In this document: piece by piece, positions 41,740-49,940 of the stretch | Layout: each line of letters begins with the position of its first letter | Numbering within the stretch: position 1 is the first letter of the stretch | Source of the DNA: Streptomyces cavernae | GTDB taxonomy: Bacteria > Actinomycetota > Actinomycetes > Streptomycetales > Streptomycetaceae | Assembly (NCBI RefSeq): GCF_004023625.1 | Contig: NZ_RPDJ01000031.1 | Location: 62,001-126,000 of the forward strand | Direction: 5' to 3' | DNA length: 64,000 nucleotides | Notes under the pieces: model-generated | Seen by the model: the letters and a program-made list of their open reading frames with translations, nothing else | What the model was told of the DNA's origin: nothing | Database searches by the model: none | Position numbers and translations under genes: made by a program

Positions 41740-42264
41740 CTACCTGGTGGTCGCGGTCCGTGTCGGCATCGGGACCGGCTCGGAGGTCGAGGGGCGGTAC
41801 GGCATCGGCACCGGCCTGGTTGCTGTCGTGCAGGCCTGCATCGGCATCCGCTCGGCAGGGGAGGCGGGGCCGTCCGTCGACGACATCGGCTTGACAGGGG
41901 AGGCGGGGCCGTCCGTCGACGGCATCGGCTCGGGCCCGGTGGTTGACGTGCAGGTCGGCATCGGCGCCTCCTTCGCGGTGGAGGCGGGGCGGGCCGTCGA
42001 CGGCATCGGGGCCGACTCGGCGGAGGTGACGGGGCGGGGCTGAGGGCCGGTGGGCCCGCTCTGCGCGAAAGAGTTCGGCAGGACCATCAGTCCGACTCCG
42101 AGTCCGGCGACGGTCAGCACGGATCCGGTGGCCATCCAGGCGGTCCGGGCCCGCTGTCGGGCGCGGACACCGGCTTGCAGTCGGTGCCGGTGCCGGTCCT
42201 CGTAGGGCGTGTCCTCCCGGCTGTCACGCATCATCCGTGCCAGCTCCTGCTCGAAGTGATCCAT
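41740..42264 (-). CDS. Single-pass membrane protein with Pro-Met-Pro repeats, downstream of sigma factor
   Basis: The 174-aa product has a cytoplasmic N-terminus of about 40 residues (MDHFEQELARMMRDS, Arg-rich), one membrane helix (MATGSVLTVAGLGVGLMVL), and an outside C-terminal tail of about 105 residues. The tail is built from about seven degenerate 13-residue units such as PMPSTDGPASPVK, mirrored by a 39-bp direct repeat at 41,861/41,900. This layout fits a sigma-linked membrane partner or anti-sigma-like protein, though no zinc-binding anti-sigma motif is seen. It begins 10 nt after the sigma gene. Confidence 0.8.
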   Translation of the reverse strand: MDHFEQELARMMRDSREDTPYEDRHRHRLQAGVRARQRARTAWMATGSVLTVAGLGVGLMVLPNSFAQSGPTGPQPRPVTSAESAPMPSTARPASTAKEAPMPTCTSTTGPEPMPSTDGPASPVKPMSSTDGPASPAERMPMQACTTATRPVPMPYRPSTSEPVPMPTRTATTR

Positions 42265-42274
42265 GGCTCCTTCT

Positions 42275-42781
42275 TCACTCGGCCGGCTCGACTGCCTCAG
42301 CCAGAAGCAGCCGTAACCGCGCGACGCCGCGTGCCGTGAGTGAACGGGCGGTACCCACCGGACACCCCAGCACTTCCGCGACGTGCCGCTCGGGCAGGTC
42401 CTGGTAGTAGCGCAGCACCACCGCGGCCCGTTGCCGCGCCGGCAGCAACGCCAGCGTGGCCTCCAACCGGGTCCGCTCATCCACGGCGGCGGTCTCGTCT
42501 CCCGCCTCGGGCGGCTCGGGCAGCTGGTCCACAGGGTGCTCGCCCCACCAGCGACGCCGTGCCGAGCGAGCCGCGGCACGGACCAGGACCCTGCGCACGT
42601 ATGCCTCGGGCGCCTGCTCGGCCACCTTCGGCCAGGCGAACCACAGCTTGACGAGCGCCTCTTGCAGCAGATCCTCGGCCCGGTGCCGGTCTCCGCCGGT
42701 GAGCAGCCGCGCCAGGTGAAGCAACGCGGCCCACCGAGCCGCCACGAACCGGTCGAACTCAACGGCCCGCAACTGCCCCAT
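42275..42781 (-). CDS. ECF-type RNA polymerase sigma factor, SigE-family annotation group
   Basis: Sigma factor of 168 aa. Region 2: EFDRFVAARWAALLHLARLL and HRAEDLLQEALVKLWFAW, contacting -10 DNA and core polymerase. Region 4: ALLPARQRAAVVLRYYQDLP followed by the helix-turn-helix HVAEVLGCPVGTARSLTARG. This pattern is the streptomycete SigE-family 24-type sigma group. It is co-transcribed with the membrane protein at 41,740, a probable regulator. Regulon unknown. The arrangement recalls sigma/membrane anti-sigma pairs. Confidence 0.9.
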   Translation of the reverse strand: MGQLRAVEFDRFVAARWAALLHLARLLTGGDRHRAEDLLQEALVKLWFAWPKVAEQAPEAYVRRVLVRAAARSARRRWWGEHPVDQLPEPPEAGDETAAVDERTRLEATLALLPARQRAAVVLRYYQDLPERHVAEVLGCPVGTARSLTARGVARLRLLLAEAVEPAE

Positions 42782-42939
42782 CAGCGTCGTCCCTTACCTC
42801 GGCACGCCCCTACACCTTCAGATAAGACACTGGCCCCTGCCCTGCTATGCACCCCTGCCATGTGACCTGGCTCACACAAGCTCACGCCCTGCTGGAGCGG
42901 AGCTGAGGCCTTGAGCGAGTTCGAGGACGAGACCGCAGG

Positions 42940-42982
42940 CCGATACGGTCCCCGGGGGCGGAGCGCCCGGAAACCGTATCGG
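42940..42982 (-). terminator. Strong stem-loop after fadB
   Basis: CCGATACGGT (42940-42949) and ACCGTATCGG (42973-42982) form a perfect 10-bp stem; inside, CCGGG/CCCGG extends it. It lies 100 nt past the fadB stop and separates the beta-oxidation operon from the sigma gene. The rest of the 304-bp gap holds a 15-bp direct repeat (CCTCGAGGTCTGC twice, about 43,042-43,072) and no gene. Confidence 0.75.
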
Positions 42983-43085
42983 GTAGGGGCGGCGGGGCGA
43001 AAACCCGTCAGGAGCGGCATGTGTCAGGCGTACCGCTCAGCGCCTCGAGGTCTGCTCCTCGAGGTCTGCGCCTTGGGTCTGCGCC

Positions 43086-45260
43086 TCACGGCGTGTCCGT
43101 GAACCGTTCCCCCTTCTCCGCCTTCGCGACCAGCAGCGCCGGAGGCGTGAACCGATCGCCGTAGCGGTCGGCCAGTTCGCGCGCGCGGGTCACGAACCCG
43201 GTCAACCCGCCCTCGTAGCCGTTGATGTACTGCAGCACGCCGCCGGTCCAGCCGGGGAAACCGATGCCGAAAATGGAGCCGATGTTGGCGTCCGCGACGG
43301 ACGTCAGCACGCCCTCCTCGAGGAGCCGGACGGTGTCCAGCGCCTCGGCGAACAGCATGCGCTCCTGCATGTCCTTGAACGGGATCTCGGTGCCCGGGCG
43401 GGTGAAGTGCTCGCGCAGGCCCGGCCAGAGCTTGTCCCGCTTGCCGTCCACGTAGTCGTAGAAGCCCGCGCCCGCACTGCGCCCCGTGCGGCCGAACTCG
43501 TCCACCATGCGGTCGATGACCGCTTCGGCCGGGTGGGCGGCCCAGGTGCCGCCGGCCTCCTCGACCGCCCGCTTCGTCTCCTGACGGATCTTGCGGGGCA
43601 GGGTGAGGGTCAGTTCGTCCATGAGGGAGAGGACCTTCGCGGGGTAGCCCGCCTGGGCCGCCGCCTGCTCCACGGAGGCGGGCTCGATGCCCTCGCCGAC
43701 CATGGCCACGCCCTCGTTGATGAAGTGCCCGATCACGCGGGAGGTGAAGAACCCCCGCGAGTCGTTGACGATGATCGGGGTCTTCCTGATCTGGCGGACC
43801 AGGTCGAAGGCGCGGGCCAGGGCCTCCTCGCCGGTTCGTCCGCCCTTGATGATCTCGACCAGCGGCATCTTGTCGACGGGCGAGAAGAAGTGCAGTCCGA
43901 CGAAGTCTGCCTGTCGCTCGACGCCCTCGGCGAGCGCGGTGATCGGCAGGGTGGAGGTGTTGGAGCACAGCAGCGCGTCGGGCGCGACGACCTGCTCGAT
44001 CTCCTGGAACACCTTGTGCTTGAGCGCCGGGTCCTCGAACACGGCCTCGATCACGGCGTCGCAGCCCGCGGCGTCGGCCGGGTCGGCGGTGGGCTTGATG
44101 CGGGCCAGCAGCGCGTCCGCCTTCTCCTGGGTGCTGCGTCCCCTGGCCACGGCTTTGGCGCAGAGCTTCTCGGAGTAGGCCTTGCCCTTGACCGCGGCCT
44201 CGAAGGAGACGTCCTTGAGGATCACCTCGATACCGGCGCGGGCACAGGAGTAGGCGATGCCGGCGCCCATCATCCCGGCGCCGAGGACGGCGACCTTGCG
44301 GACCTGGCGGGGCTCGATGCCCTGGGGGCGGTTTCTGCCCGCGTTGACGGCCTGGAGGTCGAAGAAGAACGCCTGGATCATGTTCTTGGCGGTCTGTCCG
44401 GTGACCAGCTCCGTGAAGTACCGGCCCTCGATGGTCAGCGCGGTCTCGAAGTCGACCTGGGAGCCCTCGACGGCCGCGGCCATGATGTTGCGCGGGGCCG
44501 GATAGGGCGCGCCGTTCAGCTGCTTGCGCAGATTGGCCGGGAAGGCGGGCAGGTTGGCGGCGAACCTGGGGTTCGAGGGTGTGCCGCCGGGGATCTTGTA
44601 GCCGGGCTTGTCCCAGGGCTGGTGGGACTCGGGAGTGGCGTCGATGAAGGCGCGGGCCTTGGCGAGCATCTCCTCGCGGGTGGTGGCCACGTCGTGCACG
44701 AGGCCGTTCTCGAGGGCGCGCCGCGGGTTGTACTGGGTGCCCTGGAGCAGCACCTTCAGCAGCGCGTCGGCGATGCCCATCAGGCGTACGGTGCGGGTGA
44801 CGCCGCCGCCGGCCGGGAGCAGACCGAGGGTGACCTCGGGCAGGCCGATCTTGGAGTCGGGGGTGTCGAGGGCGATGCGGTGGTGGCTGGCGAGGCAGAT
44901 CTCGTAACCGCCGCCGAGCGCGGCGCCGTTGATGGCGGCGACGACCGGCTTGCCGAGGGTCTCGATGCGGCGCAGGGAGTCCTTGATGTCGGCGCAGGTG
45001 TCGAAGGCCAGCTGGGCGTCCTCGGGGCCGACCCTCATCATGTCCTTGAGGTCGCCGCCCGCGAAGAACGTCTTCTTGGCGGAGGTGTAGATGATGCCGC
45101 GGATGGAGTCCCGCTCGGCCACCGCGCGGTCGGCGATCGCGGCGATGGAGGCCCGGAAGGCCTGGTTCATGGTGTTGGCGGACTGGTCGGGGTCGTCGAG
45201 GACGAGGGTGACGACACCGGTCTCGTCCTGTTCCCAGCGGATGGTCGTGCTTTCGGTCAT
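43086..45260 (-). CDS. fadB: Fatty-acid oxidation multifunctional protein: enoyl-CoA hydratase / 3-hydroxyacyl-CoA dehydrogenase
   Basis: Bifunctional 724-aa beta-oxidation enzyme. Residues 1-about 300 are crotonase-like (TSAKKTFFAGGDLKDM; INGAALGGGYEICLASHHRI). Around residue 330, KVAVLGAGMMGAGIAYSCAR is the NAD-binding motif of the hydroxyacyl-CoA dehydrogenase; the catalytic His is in VGLHFFSPVDKMPLVE, and VNDSRGFFTSRV is present. It starts 28 nt after the thiolase stop and forms the FadAB pair. Longer frames past 43086 belong to other strands. Confidence 0.96.
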   Translation of the reverse strand: MTESTTIRWEQDETGVVTLVLDDPDQSANTMNQAFRASIAAIADRAVAERDSIRGIIYTSAKKTFFAGGDLKDMMRVGPEDAQLAFDTCADIKDSLRRIETLGKPVVAAINGAALGGGYEICLASHHRIALDTPDSKIGLPEVTLGLLPAGGGVTRTVRLMGIADALLKVLLQGTQYNPRRALENGLVHDVATTREEMLAKARAFIDATPESHQPWDKPGYKIPGGTPSNPRFAANLPAFPANLRKQLNGAPYPAPRNIMAAAVEGSQVDFETALTIEGRYFTELVTGQTAKNMIQAFFFDLQAVNAGRNRPQGIEPRQVRKVAVLGAGMMGAGIAYSCARAGIEVILKDVSFEAAVKGKAYSEKLCAKAVARGRSTQEKADALLARIKPTADPADAAGCDAVIEAVFEDPALKHKVFQEIEQVVAPDALLCSNTSTLPITALAEGVERQADFVGLHFFSPVDKMPLVEIIKGGRTGEEALARAFDLVRQIRKTPIIVNDSRGFFTSRVIGHFINEGVAMVGEGIEPASVEQAAAQAGYPAKVLSLMDELTLTLPRKIRQETKRAVEEAGGTWAAHPAEAVIDRMVDEFGRTGRSAGAGFYDYVDGKRDKLWPGLREHFTRPGTEIPFKDMQERMLFAEALDTVRLLEEGVLTSVADANIGSIFGIGFPGWTGGVLQYINGYEGGLTGFVTRARELADRYGDRFTPPALLVAKAEKGERFTDTP

Positions 45261-45288
45261 GGCTGCTTCTCCGTAGGGGACGGGACGT

Positions 45289-46503
45289 TCAGAGGCGTTC
45301 GACGACGGTGGCGATGCCCATGCCGCCGCCGACGCAGAGGGTGGCGAGTCCGTAGCGCTTGTCCTGCCGCTCGAGTTCGTCGATCAGCGAGCCCAGGATC
45401 ATCGCGCCGGTGGCGCCCAGCGGGTGGCCGAGGGCGATCGCCCCGCCGTTGACGTTGACCTTGTCCAGGGTGAGGCCCATGTCCTTCACGAAGCGCAGCA
45501 CGACCGCGGCGAACGCCTCGTTGATCTCGACGAGGTCGATGTCGTCGATGGTCAGCCCGGCCTTGGCGAGCGCCTTGCGGGTGGCGGGTGCCGGGCCGGT
45601 GAGCATGATGGTGGGCTCGGAGCCGGAGACCGCGGCGGAGACGATCCGCGCGCGGGGCCTGAGGCCGTGGCGCTCGCCGACCTCCTTGGAGCCGATGGCG
45701 ACGAGGGAGGCGCCGTCGACGATGCCGGAGGAGTTGCCCGCGTGGTGGACGTGGTCGATCTTCTCCACCCAGTGGTACGTCTGCAGCGCCACCGCGTCGA
45801 ACCCGCCGAGTTCGCCGATGTCCGCGAACGACGGCTTCAGCTTGGCCAGCGAATCGGCCGTGGTGCCCGGCCGCATGTGCTCGTCGTGGTCCAGGATCAC
45901 CAGCCCGCTGCGGTCCTTCACGGGGACCACGGACCGATCGAACCGGCCCTCCTTCCAGGCCGTCGCGGCTCGCTCCTGGGACAGCGCCGCGTATTCGTCG
46001 ACGTCGCGCCGGGAGAATCCCTCGATCGTGGCGATCAGGTCGGCGCCGATGCCCTGGGGGACGAAGTTGGTGGCGATGTTGGTCATCGGGTCGGCGAACC
46101 AGGCACCGCCGTCGGAGGCCATCGGCACCCTGGACATCGACTCCACGCCGCCCGCGAGCACCAGGTCCTCCCAGCCCGAACGGACCTTGACGGCGGCCAT
46201 GTTGACCGCTTCCAGGCCGGAGGCACAGAAGCGGTTCTCCTGGACGCCGGCCACCGTGTCGGGGAGGCCGGCGGCGATGGCGGCGATCCGGGCGATGTCG
46301 GAGCCCTGGTCGCCGACCGGGCCGACGACACCGAGCACGACGTCGTCGATCGCGGCCGGGTCGAGGCCCGGGAAGCGGGCCCGCATCTCGTGGATGAGCC
46401 CGACGACCAGGTCGATGGGCTTGGTGCCGTGCAGGGCGCCGTTCGCCTTGCCGCGTCCGCGCGGGGTGCGGATCGCGTCGTACACGTACGCTTCGGTGCT
46501 CAC
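45289..46503 (-). CDS. fadA: Acetyl-CoA C-acyltransferase (thiolase)
   Basis: Thiolase of 404 aa, cleaving 3-ketoacyl-CoA. The nucleophilic Cys is in ENRFCASGLEAVNMAA near residue 90, the catalytic His in NGGAIALGHPLGATGA, and the second Cys in LCVGGGMGIATVVE at the C-terminus. Start ATG at 46503. It precedes fadB and follows the CaiB/BaiF gene by 94 nt, giving a lipid or branched-acid degradation operon. Biosynthetic thiolase activity is less likely given fadB next door. Confidence 0.95.
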   Translation of the reverse strand: MSTEAYVYDAIRTPRGRGKANGALHGTKPIDLVVGLIHEMRARFPGLDPAAIDDVVLGVVGPVGDQGSDIARIAAIAAGLPDTVAGVQENRFCASGLEAVNMAAVKVRSGWEDLVLAGGVESMSRVPMASDGGAWFADPMTNIATNFVPQGIGADLIATIEGFSRRDVDEYAALSQERAATAWKEGRFDRSVVPVKDRSGLVILDHDEHMRPGTTADSLAKLKPSFADIGELGGFDAVALQTYHWVEKIDHVHHAGNSSGIVDGASLVAIGSKEVGERHGLRPRARIVSAAVSGSEPTIMLTGPAPATRKALAKAGLTIDDIDLVEINEAFAAVVLRFVKDMGLTLDKVNVNGGAIALGHPLGATGAMILGSLIDELERQDKRYGLATLCVGGGMGIATVVERL

Positions 46504-46597
46504 GGGTGAAGAGCCTTTCCGTTGTGCCGCGGCCGGGGCCGTGCGGGGTGGAGGGGCGGAGGGACCGGGGCGACTCGGGCGGCCGCCGAAGGCCCGG

Positions 46598-47815
46598 TCA
46601 TCGTCCGGAGCCGCCGGTGCCGCCGGTGCCGCCGGTGGGATCGACGGCCGTCCCGGACCTGTCAGGTGGACCGGCCCCGTCGCGAGGGAGCGTCGGCTCG
46701 GCCGTCAGGTCCGGTATGTCCCAGTCCCGGGCCACCTCCGCCGCGTCGGCGCCGGGTTGTGCGGGGCCGCCGCGTACGGACGTGTGGGTGACCGAGAAGC
46801 GCGGGGCCGGAGCGGGCTGGGTGATGCCGCCGTGGTCGGTGAAGGTGCCGCGGGCGGCCAGATGCGGGTGGTGGGGCGCCTCGCGCAGTGAGAGCACGGG
46901 CGCCACGCAGGCGTCGGAGCCCTCGAAGACGGCCGCCCACTCGTCCCGGGTGCGGGTCTTGAAGCGGGCCGCGACCGTCTCACGCAGTTCCGCCCAGCGG
47001 GACCTGTCCTTGCGGGCCGGGGCCTCCTCCTCGATGCCGAAGATTCTCACGAACTCCTCGTAGAACTGCTGCTCGAGGGCGCCCACCGCCATGTACCGGC
47101 CGTCGGCGGTCTCGTACGTGCCGTAGAACGGGCAGCCGCCGTCGAGGAGATTGGCCCCGCGCCGGTCCTGCCAGCCGCCGGCCGCGAGCATGCCGTGGAT
47201 CATCGAGGACAGGTGCGCGGTGCCGTCGACGATCGCGGCGTCCACCACCTGTCCGGTGCCCGTGGCGCGCGCGTGGTGCAGCGCGGCGAGTACGCCGACG
47301 ACCAGGTAGAGGGAGCCGCCTGCGTAGTCCCCGACGAGGTTCGCCGGGACCGCGGGTGGCTGGTCCGGGCTGCCGATCATGCCGAGGGTGCCGGTGAGGG
47401 CGATGTACGCGATGTCGTGCCCGGCGCGGTGGGCCAGCGGGCCCTCCTGGCCCCAGCCGGTCATCCGCCCGTACACCAGCTTCGGGTTGCGGGCGAGACA
47501 CACCTCGGGGCCCACCCCGAGACGCTCGGCGACGCCCGGCCGGTAGCCCTCGATGAGGACGTCGGCCCGTTCGGCCAGCCGGAGTACGCGGTCCGGCCCG
47601 TCCGCGGACTTCAGGTCGATCAGGACCGAGCGCTTGTTGCGGTTGGTGATGTCGTACTCGGGGTCGACGACCAGGCCCGGGACACCCGGCCGGTCCACGC
47701 GGACCACGTCGGCGCCCAGGTCGGCGAGGAGCATGGCCGCGAACGGGCCGGGGCCGATGCCGGCCAGCTCGACCACGCGGACCCCGCTGAGCGGTCCGTG
47801 CCCTGCCACTGTCAT
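46598..47815 (-). CDS. CaiB/BaiF family CoA-transferase or alpha-methylacyl-CoA racemase
   Basis: Class III CoA-transferase family protein of 405 aa. N-terminal GVRVVELAGIGPGPFAAMLLADLGA and DLKS, then GWGQEGPLAHRAGHDIAYIALTG near residue 125, are characteristic; the catalytic Asp of transferases aligns with the D in VGDYAGGSLYLV or the GHD segment. The sequence GHDIAYIALTG and the GG-D motif favour alpha-methylacyl-CoA racemase, which would feed methyl-branched substrates to beta-oxidation. The C-terminus is a low-complexity Gly/Thr/Pro tail. Start ATG at 47815; the frame to 47896 adds unlikely residues. Confidence 0.88.
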   Translation of the reverse strand: MTVAGHGPLSGVRVVELAGIGPGPFAAMLLADLGADVVRVDRPGVPGLVVDPEYDITNRNKRSVLIDLKSADGPDRVLRLAERADVLIEGYRPGVAERLGVGPEVCLARNPKLVYGRMTGWGQEGPLAHRAGHDIAYIALTGTLGMIGSPDQPPAVPANLVGDYAGGSLYLVVGVLAALHHARATGTGQVVDAAIVDGTAHLSSMIHGMLAAGGWQDRRGANLLDGGCPFYGTYETADGRYMAVGALEQQFYEEFVRIFGIEEEAPARKDRSRWAELRETVAARFKTRTRDEWAAVFEGSDACVAPVLSLREAPHHPHLAARGTFTDHGGITQPAPAPRFSVTHTSVRGGPAQPGADAAEVARDWDIPDLTAEPTLPRDGAGPPDRSGTAVDPTGGTGGTGGSGR

Positions 47816-47967
47816 CCAGCCCCCAGCGCTGTCGAACACCAGATGCGACACCGGCGACGCCAAGAACACCTTCCAGTCCTCACAAGCTCTCAGCAAGCAA
47901 GCGCTCAGTCAAGTGCGGGGTGCCTTCTTGATCGCCTGCTCCCCACGCTAGCCTCAGCCACCGACAA

Positions 47968-48125
47968 CGGCGCGGGACGGACGGCGGTCGGTGGACGGCA
48001 GACGGACCGAAGGCGGTCGACGGACGGCCGGACGACGGCCGGCAGACGGACGGAAGCCGGCGGTTGGACGGACGGTCGGCAGACTGGCGGAGGTCGGCGG
48101 CAGGCGGCCGGAAGACGCAGACCTG
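47968..48125. repeat. Degenerate GGACGG-type short tandem repeat upstream of the enoyl reductase gene
   Basis: About 150 bp composed mostly of imperfect CGGACGGCGG, GGCAGACGG and GGTCGGC units on the plus strand, between two divergent genes. It stays open in several frames because it has few stops. It is not coding in my reading; it may modulate the promoter of the gene at 48,146. Confidence 0.5.
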
Positions 48126-48145
48126 GCAGACGACAAAGGGGTGGT

Positions 48146-49336
48146 ATGGGCAGGCGGAACGACACCGAGCGCACGTACGACATCGTGCTCTTCGGAGCCA
48201 CGGGATTCGTCGGCGAACTCACCGCGGAGTACCTCGCCCGGCATGCGCCGGACGGGCTGCGCTGGGCGGTCGCGGGGCGCGACGCAGGCAAGCTGGAGCG
48301 GCTGAGGAACCGGCTGGCGGAGATCGACCCGGCGTGCGCGACCCTGGGTCTGCTGCGCGCCGACGCGGGCGACGCGGAGTCGATGCGCGAACTGGCCGGG
48401 CACGCGCGCGTGGTGGCCACCACCGTCGGCCCGTACGTGCACCACGGCGAGGAACTGGTCGCCGCCTGCGCGGAGGCGGGGACCGACTACGTGGACCTGA
48501 CCGGAGAGCCGGAGTTCGTCGACCTGATGTACGTGCGGTACGACGCACGCGCGCGTGAGACCGGAGCACGGCTGGTGCACGCCTGCGGCTTCGACTCCGT
48601 TCCGCACGACCTGGGGGCGTACTTCACGGTCCGGCAGCTCCCCGAGGGAGTGCCCCTCACCGTGGAGGGATTCGTGCGAGTCCAGGGGATGTTCTCCGGC
48701 GGGACGTTCGCCTCCGCGCTCAACCAGTTCTCGCGCGGTCCGCAGATGGCGGCCGCGGGGCGGGAGCGCAGAAGGCACGAGCCGCGACTGCTGGGGCGGC
48801 GTGCCTCCGCCGGACCCGGTGTGCCGCGGTTCGCCAAGGAGGTGGGTGCGTGGGTGGTGCCGCTGCCCACCATCGACCCGCAGATCGTGGCTCGCTCGGC
48901 CCGCGCTCTCGACCGGTACGGGCCCGACTTCCGCTACCGCCACTACGCGGCCGTCAAACGGCTGCCGTTCGTCCTCGGCGGGGTGGCCTTCGCGGGTACG
49001 GTCTTCGCCGCGGCCCAGTTGCCGGCAACCCGGCGCCTGCTCTCCAACCGGCTCAAGCCTGGTGAGGGGCCGGACGCGGCCAAGCGCGCCAAGAGCTGGT
49101 TCACGGTGCGATTCGTGGGTGAGGGCGGTGGCCGCAGGGTCTTCACGGAGGTCACGGGCGGCGACCCCGGGTACGGCGAGACGGCCAAGATGCTCGCCGA
49201 GTCCGCGTTGTCCCTGGCCTTCGACGACCTTCCGGCACGGGCCGGTCAGCTCACGACGGCGGTCGCCATGGGCGACGCGCTGATCGAACGGCTGCGCCGG
49301 GCGGGGATCACCTTCCGGGTCGTGGCCGGGGCCTGA
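48146..49336 (+). CDS. Saccharopine dehydrogenase-like / trans-acting enoyl reductase family protein
   Basis: Rossmann-fold protein of 396 aa related to mycobacterial trans-acting enoyl reductase and to saccharopine dehydrogenase. YDIVLFGATGFVGELTAEYLA near residue 11 binds NAD(P); ATTVGPYVHHGEELVAACAEAGTDYVDLTGE and HACGFDSVPHDLG are family segments. A hydrophobic stretch LPFVLGGVAFAGTVFAAAQL near residue 275 may be a membrane anchor. ATG at 48146 with AAAGGGG 7 nt upstream. It is divergent from the CaiB gene. Substrate likely a lipid, by analogy only. Confidence 0.88.
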   Translation: MGRRNDTERTYDIVLFGATGFVGELTAEYLARHAPDGLRWAVAGRDAGKLERLRNRLAEIDPACATLGLLRADAGDAESMRELAGHARVVATTVGPYVHHGEELVAACAEAGTDYVDLTGEPEFVDLMYVRYDARARETGARLVHACGFDSVPHDLGAYFTVRQLPEGVPLTVEGFVRVQGMFSGGTFASALNQFSRGPQMAAAGRERRRHEPRLLGRRASAGPGVPRFAKEVGAWVVPLPTIDPQIVARSARALDRYGPDFRYRHYAAVKRLPFVLGGVAFAGTVFAAAQLPATRRLLSNRLKPGEGPDAAKRAKSWFTVRFVGEGGGRRVFTEVTGGDPGYGETAKMLAESALSLAFDDLPARAGQLTTAVAMGDALIERLRRAGITFRVVAGA

Positions 49337-49354
49337 GGGTCAGGCGAAAGACCG

Positions 49355-49492
49355 TCACCCGAAGACCGTGTAGAGCATCCCGCCTATCCAGGCGAACCCG
49401 GCGAGCACGCCGAGCACGAGGCCGATCATGACGGCGCGCTCGACGGGCGGGGCGGTGTCGGCGGCGGTCCTGGGGGCACGGTGTGTCGTCAT
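49355..49492 (-). CDS. Small membrane protein, 45 aa
   Basis: A 45-codon gene. The first 20 residues are hydrophilic (MTTHRAPRTAADTAPP), followed by one membrane helix (VMIGLVLGVLAGFAWIGGML) and YTVFG. Codon usage is typical, with a nearly all-G/C third position. The layout is that of conserved Streptomyces single-pass miniproteins of unknown role. It is convergent with the enoyl reductase gene, the stops being 18 nt apart. The ribosome-binding site is weak. Confidence 0.72.
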   Translation of the reverse strand: MTTHRAPRTAADTAPPVERAVMIGLVLGVLAGFAWIGGMLYTVFG

Positions 49493-49580
49493 ACGTCACA
49501 GCCTGCCGACCACCGCCGGGGCCTGGCATCCGTACAGGTACTCAGATTCGGTACTCAGGGGGCTCGCTACCGGGAGGGGA

Positions 49581-49940
49581 CTCGGTACCGGCAAGACGGA
49601 CTCGGTGCCGGCGAAGCGGACTCGGTACCGGCAAGACGGACTCGGTACCGGCGAAGCGGACTCGGTACCGGCAAGACGGACTCGGTACCGGCGAAGCGGA
49701 CTCGGTACCGGCAAGACGGACTCGGTACCGGGGAGGCGGACTCGGTACCGGCAAGACGGACTCGGTACCGGCGAAGCGGACTCGGTACCGGCAAGACGGA
49801 CTCGGTACCGGGGAGGCGGACTCGGTACCGGCAAGACGGACTCGGTACCGGGGAGGCGGACTCGGTACCGGCAAGACGGACTCGGTACCGGGGAGGCGGA
49901 CTCGGTACCGGCAAGACGGACTCGGTGCCGGGGAGGCGGT
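49581..49940. repeat. Eighteen-copy 20-bp tandem palindrome array next to nfi
   Basis: Eighteen contiguous 20-bp units. Each starts CTCGGTACCG (CTCGGTGCCG in units 2 and 18) and so contains the palindrome CGGTACCG. Odd units end GCAAGACGGA; even units end GCGAAGCGGA (units 2, 4, 6, 10) or GGGAGGCGGA (8, 12, 14, 16, and 18 with a final T), so the true period is a 40-bp dimer. The array ends on the base next to the nfi stop codon (49940-49942). A degenerate start (CTCGCTACCGGGAGGGGA) lies just before it. All frames are open but none is a credible gene. Confidence 0.95.

Noticed and set aside
42911..43102. 63-aa plus-strand ORF over the fadB terminator
   Set aside because: It spans a strong hairpin and direct repeats and lacks a ribosome-binding site.
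49581..49940. CRISPR array
   Set aside because: Units are contiguous 20-mers without unique spacers and no cas genes are near.
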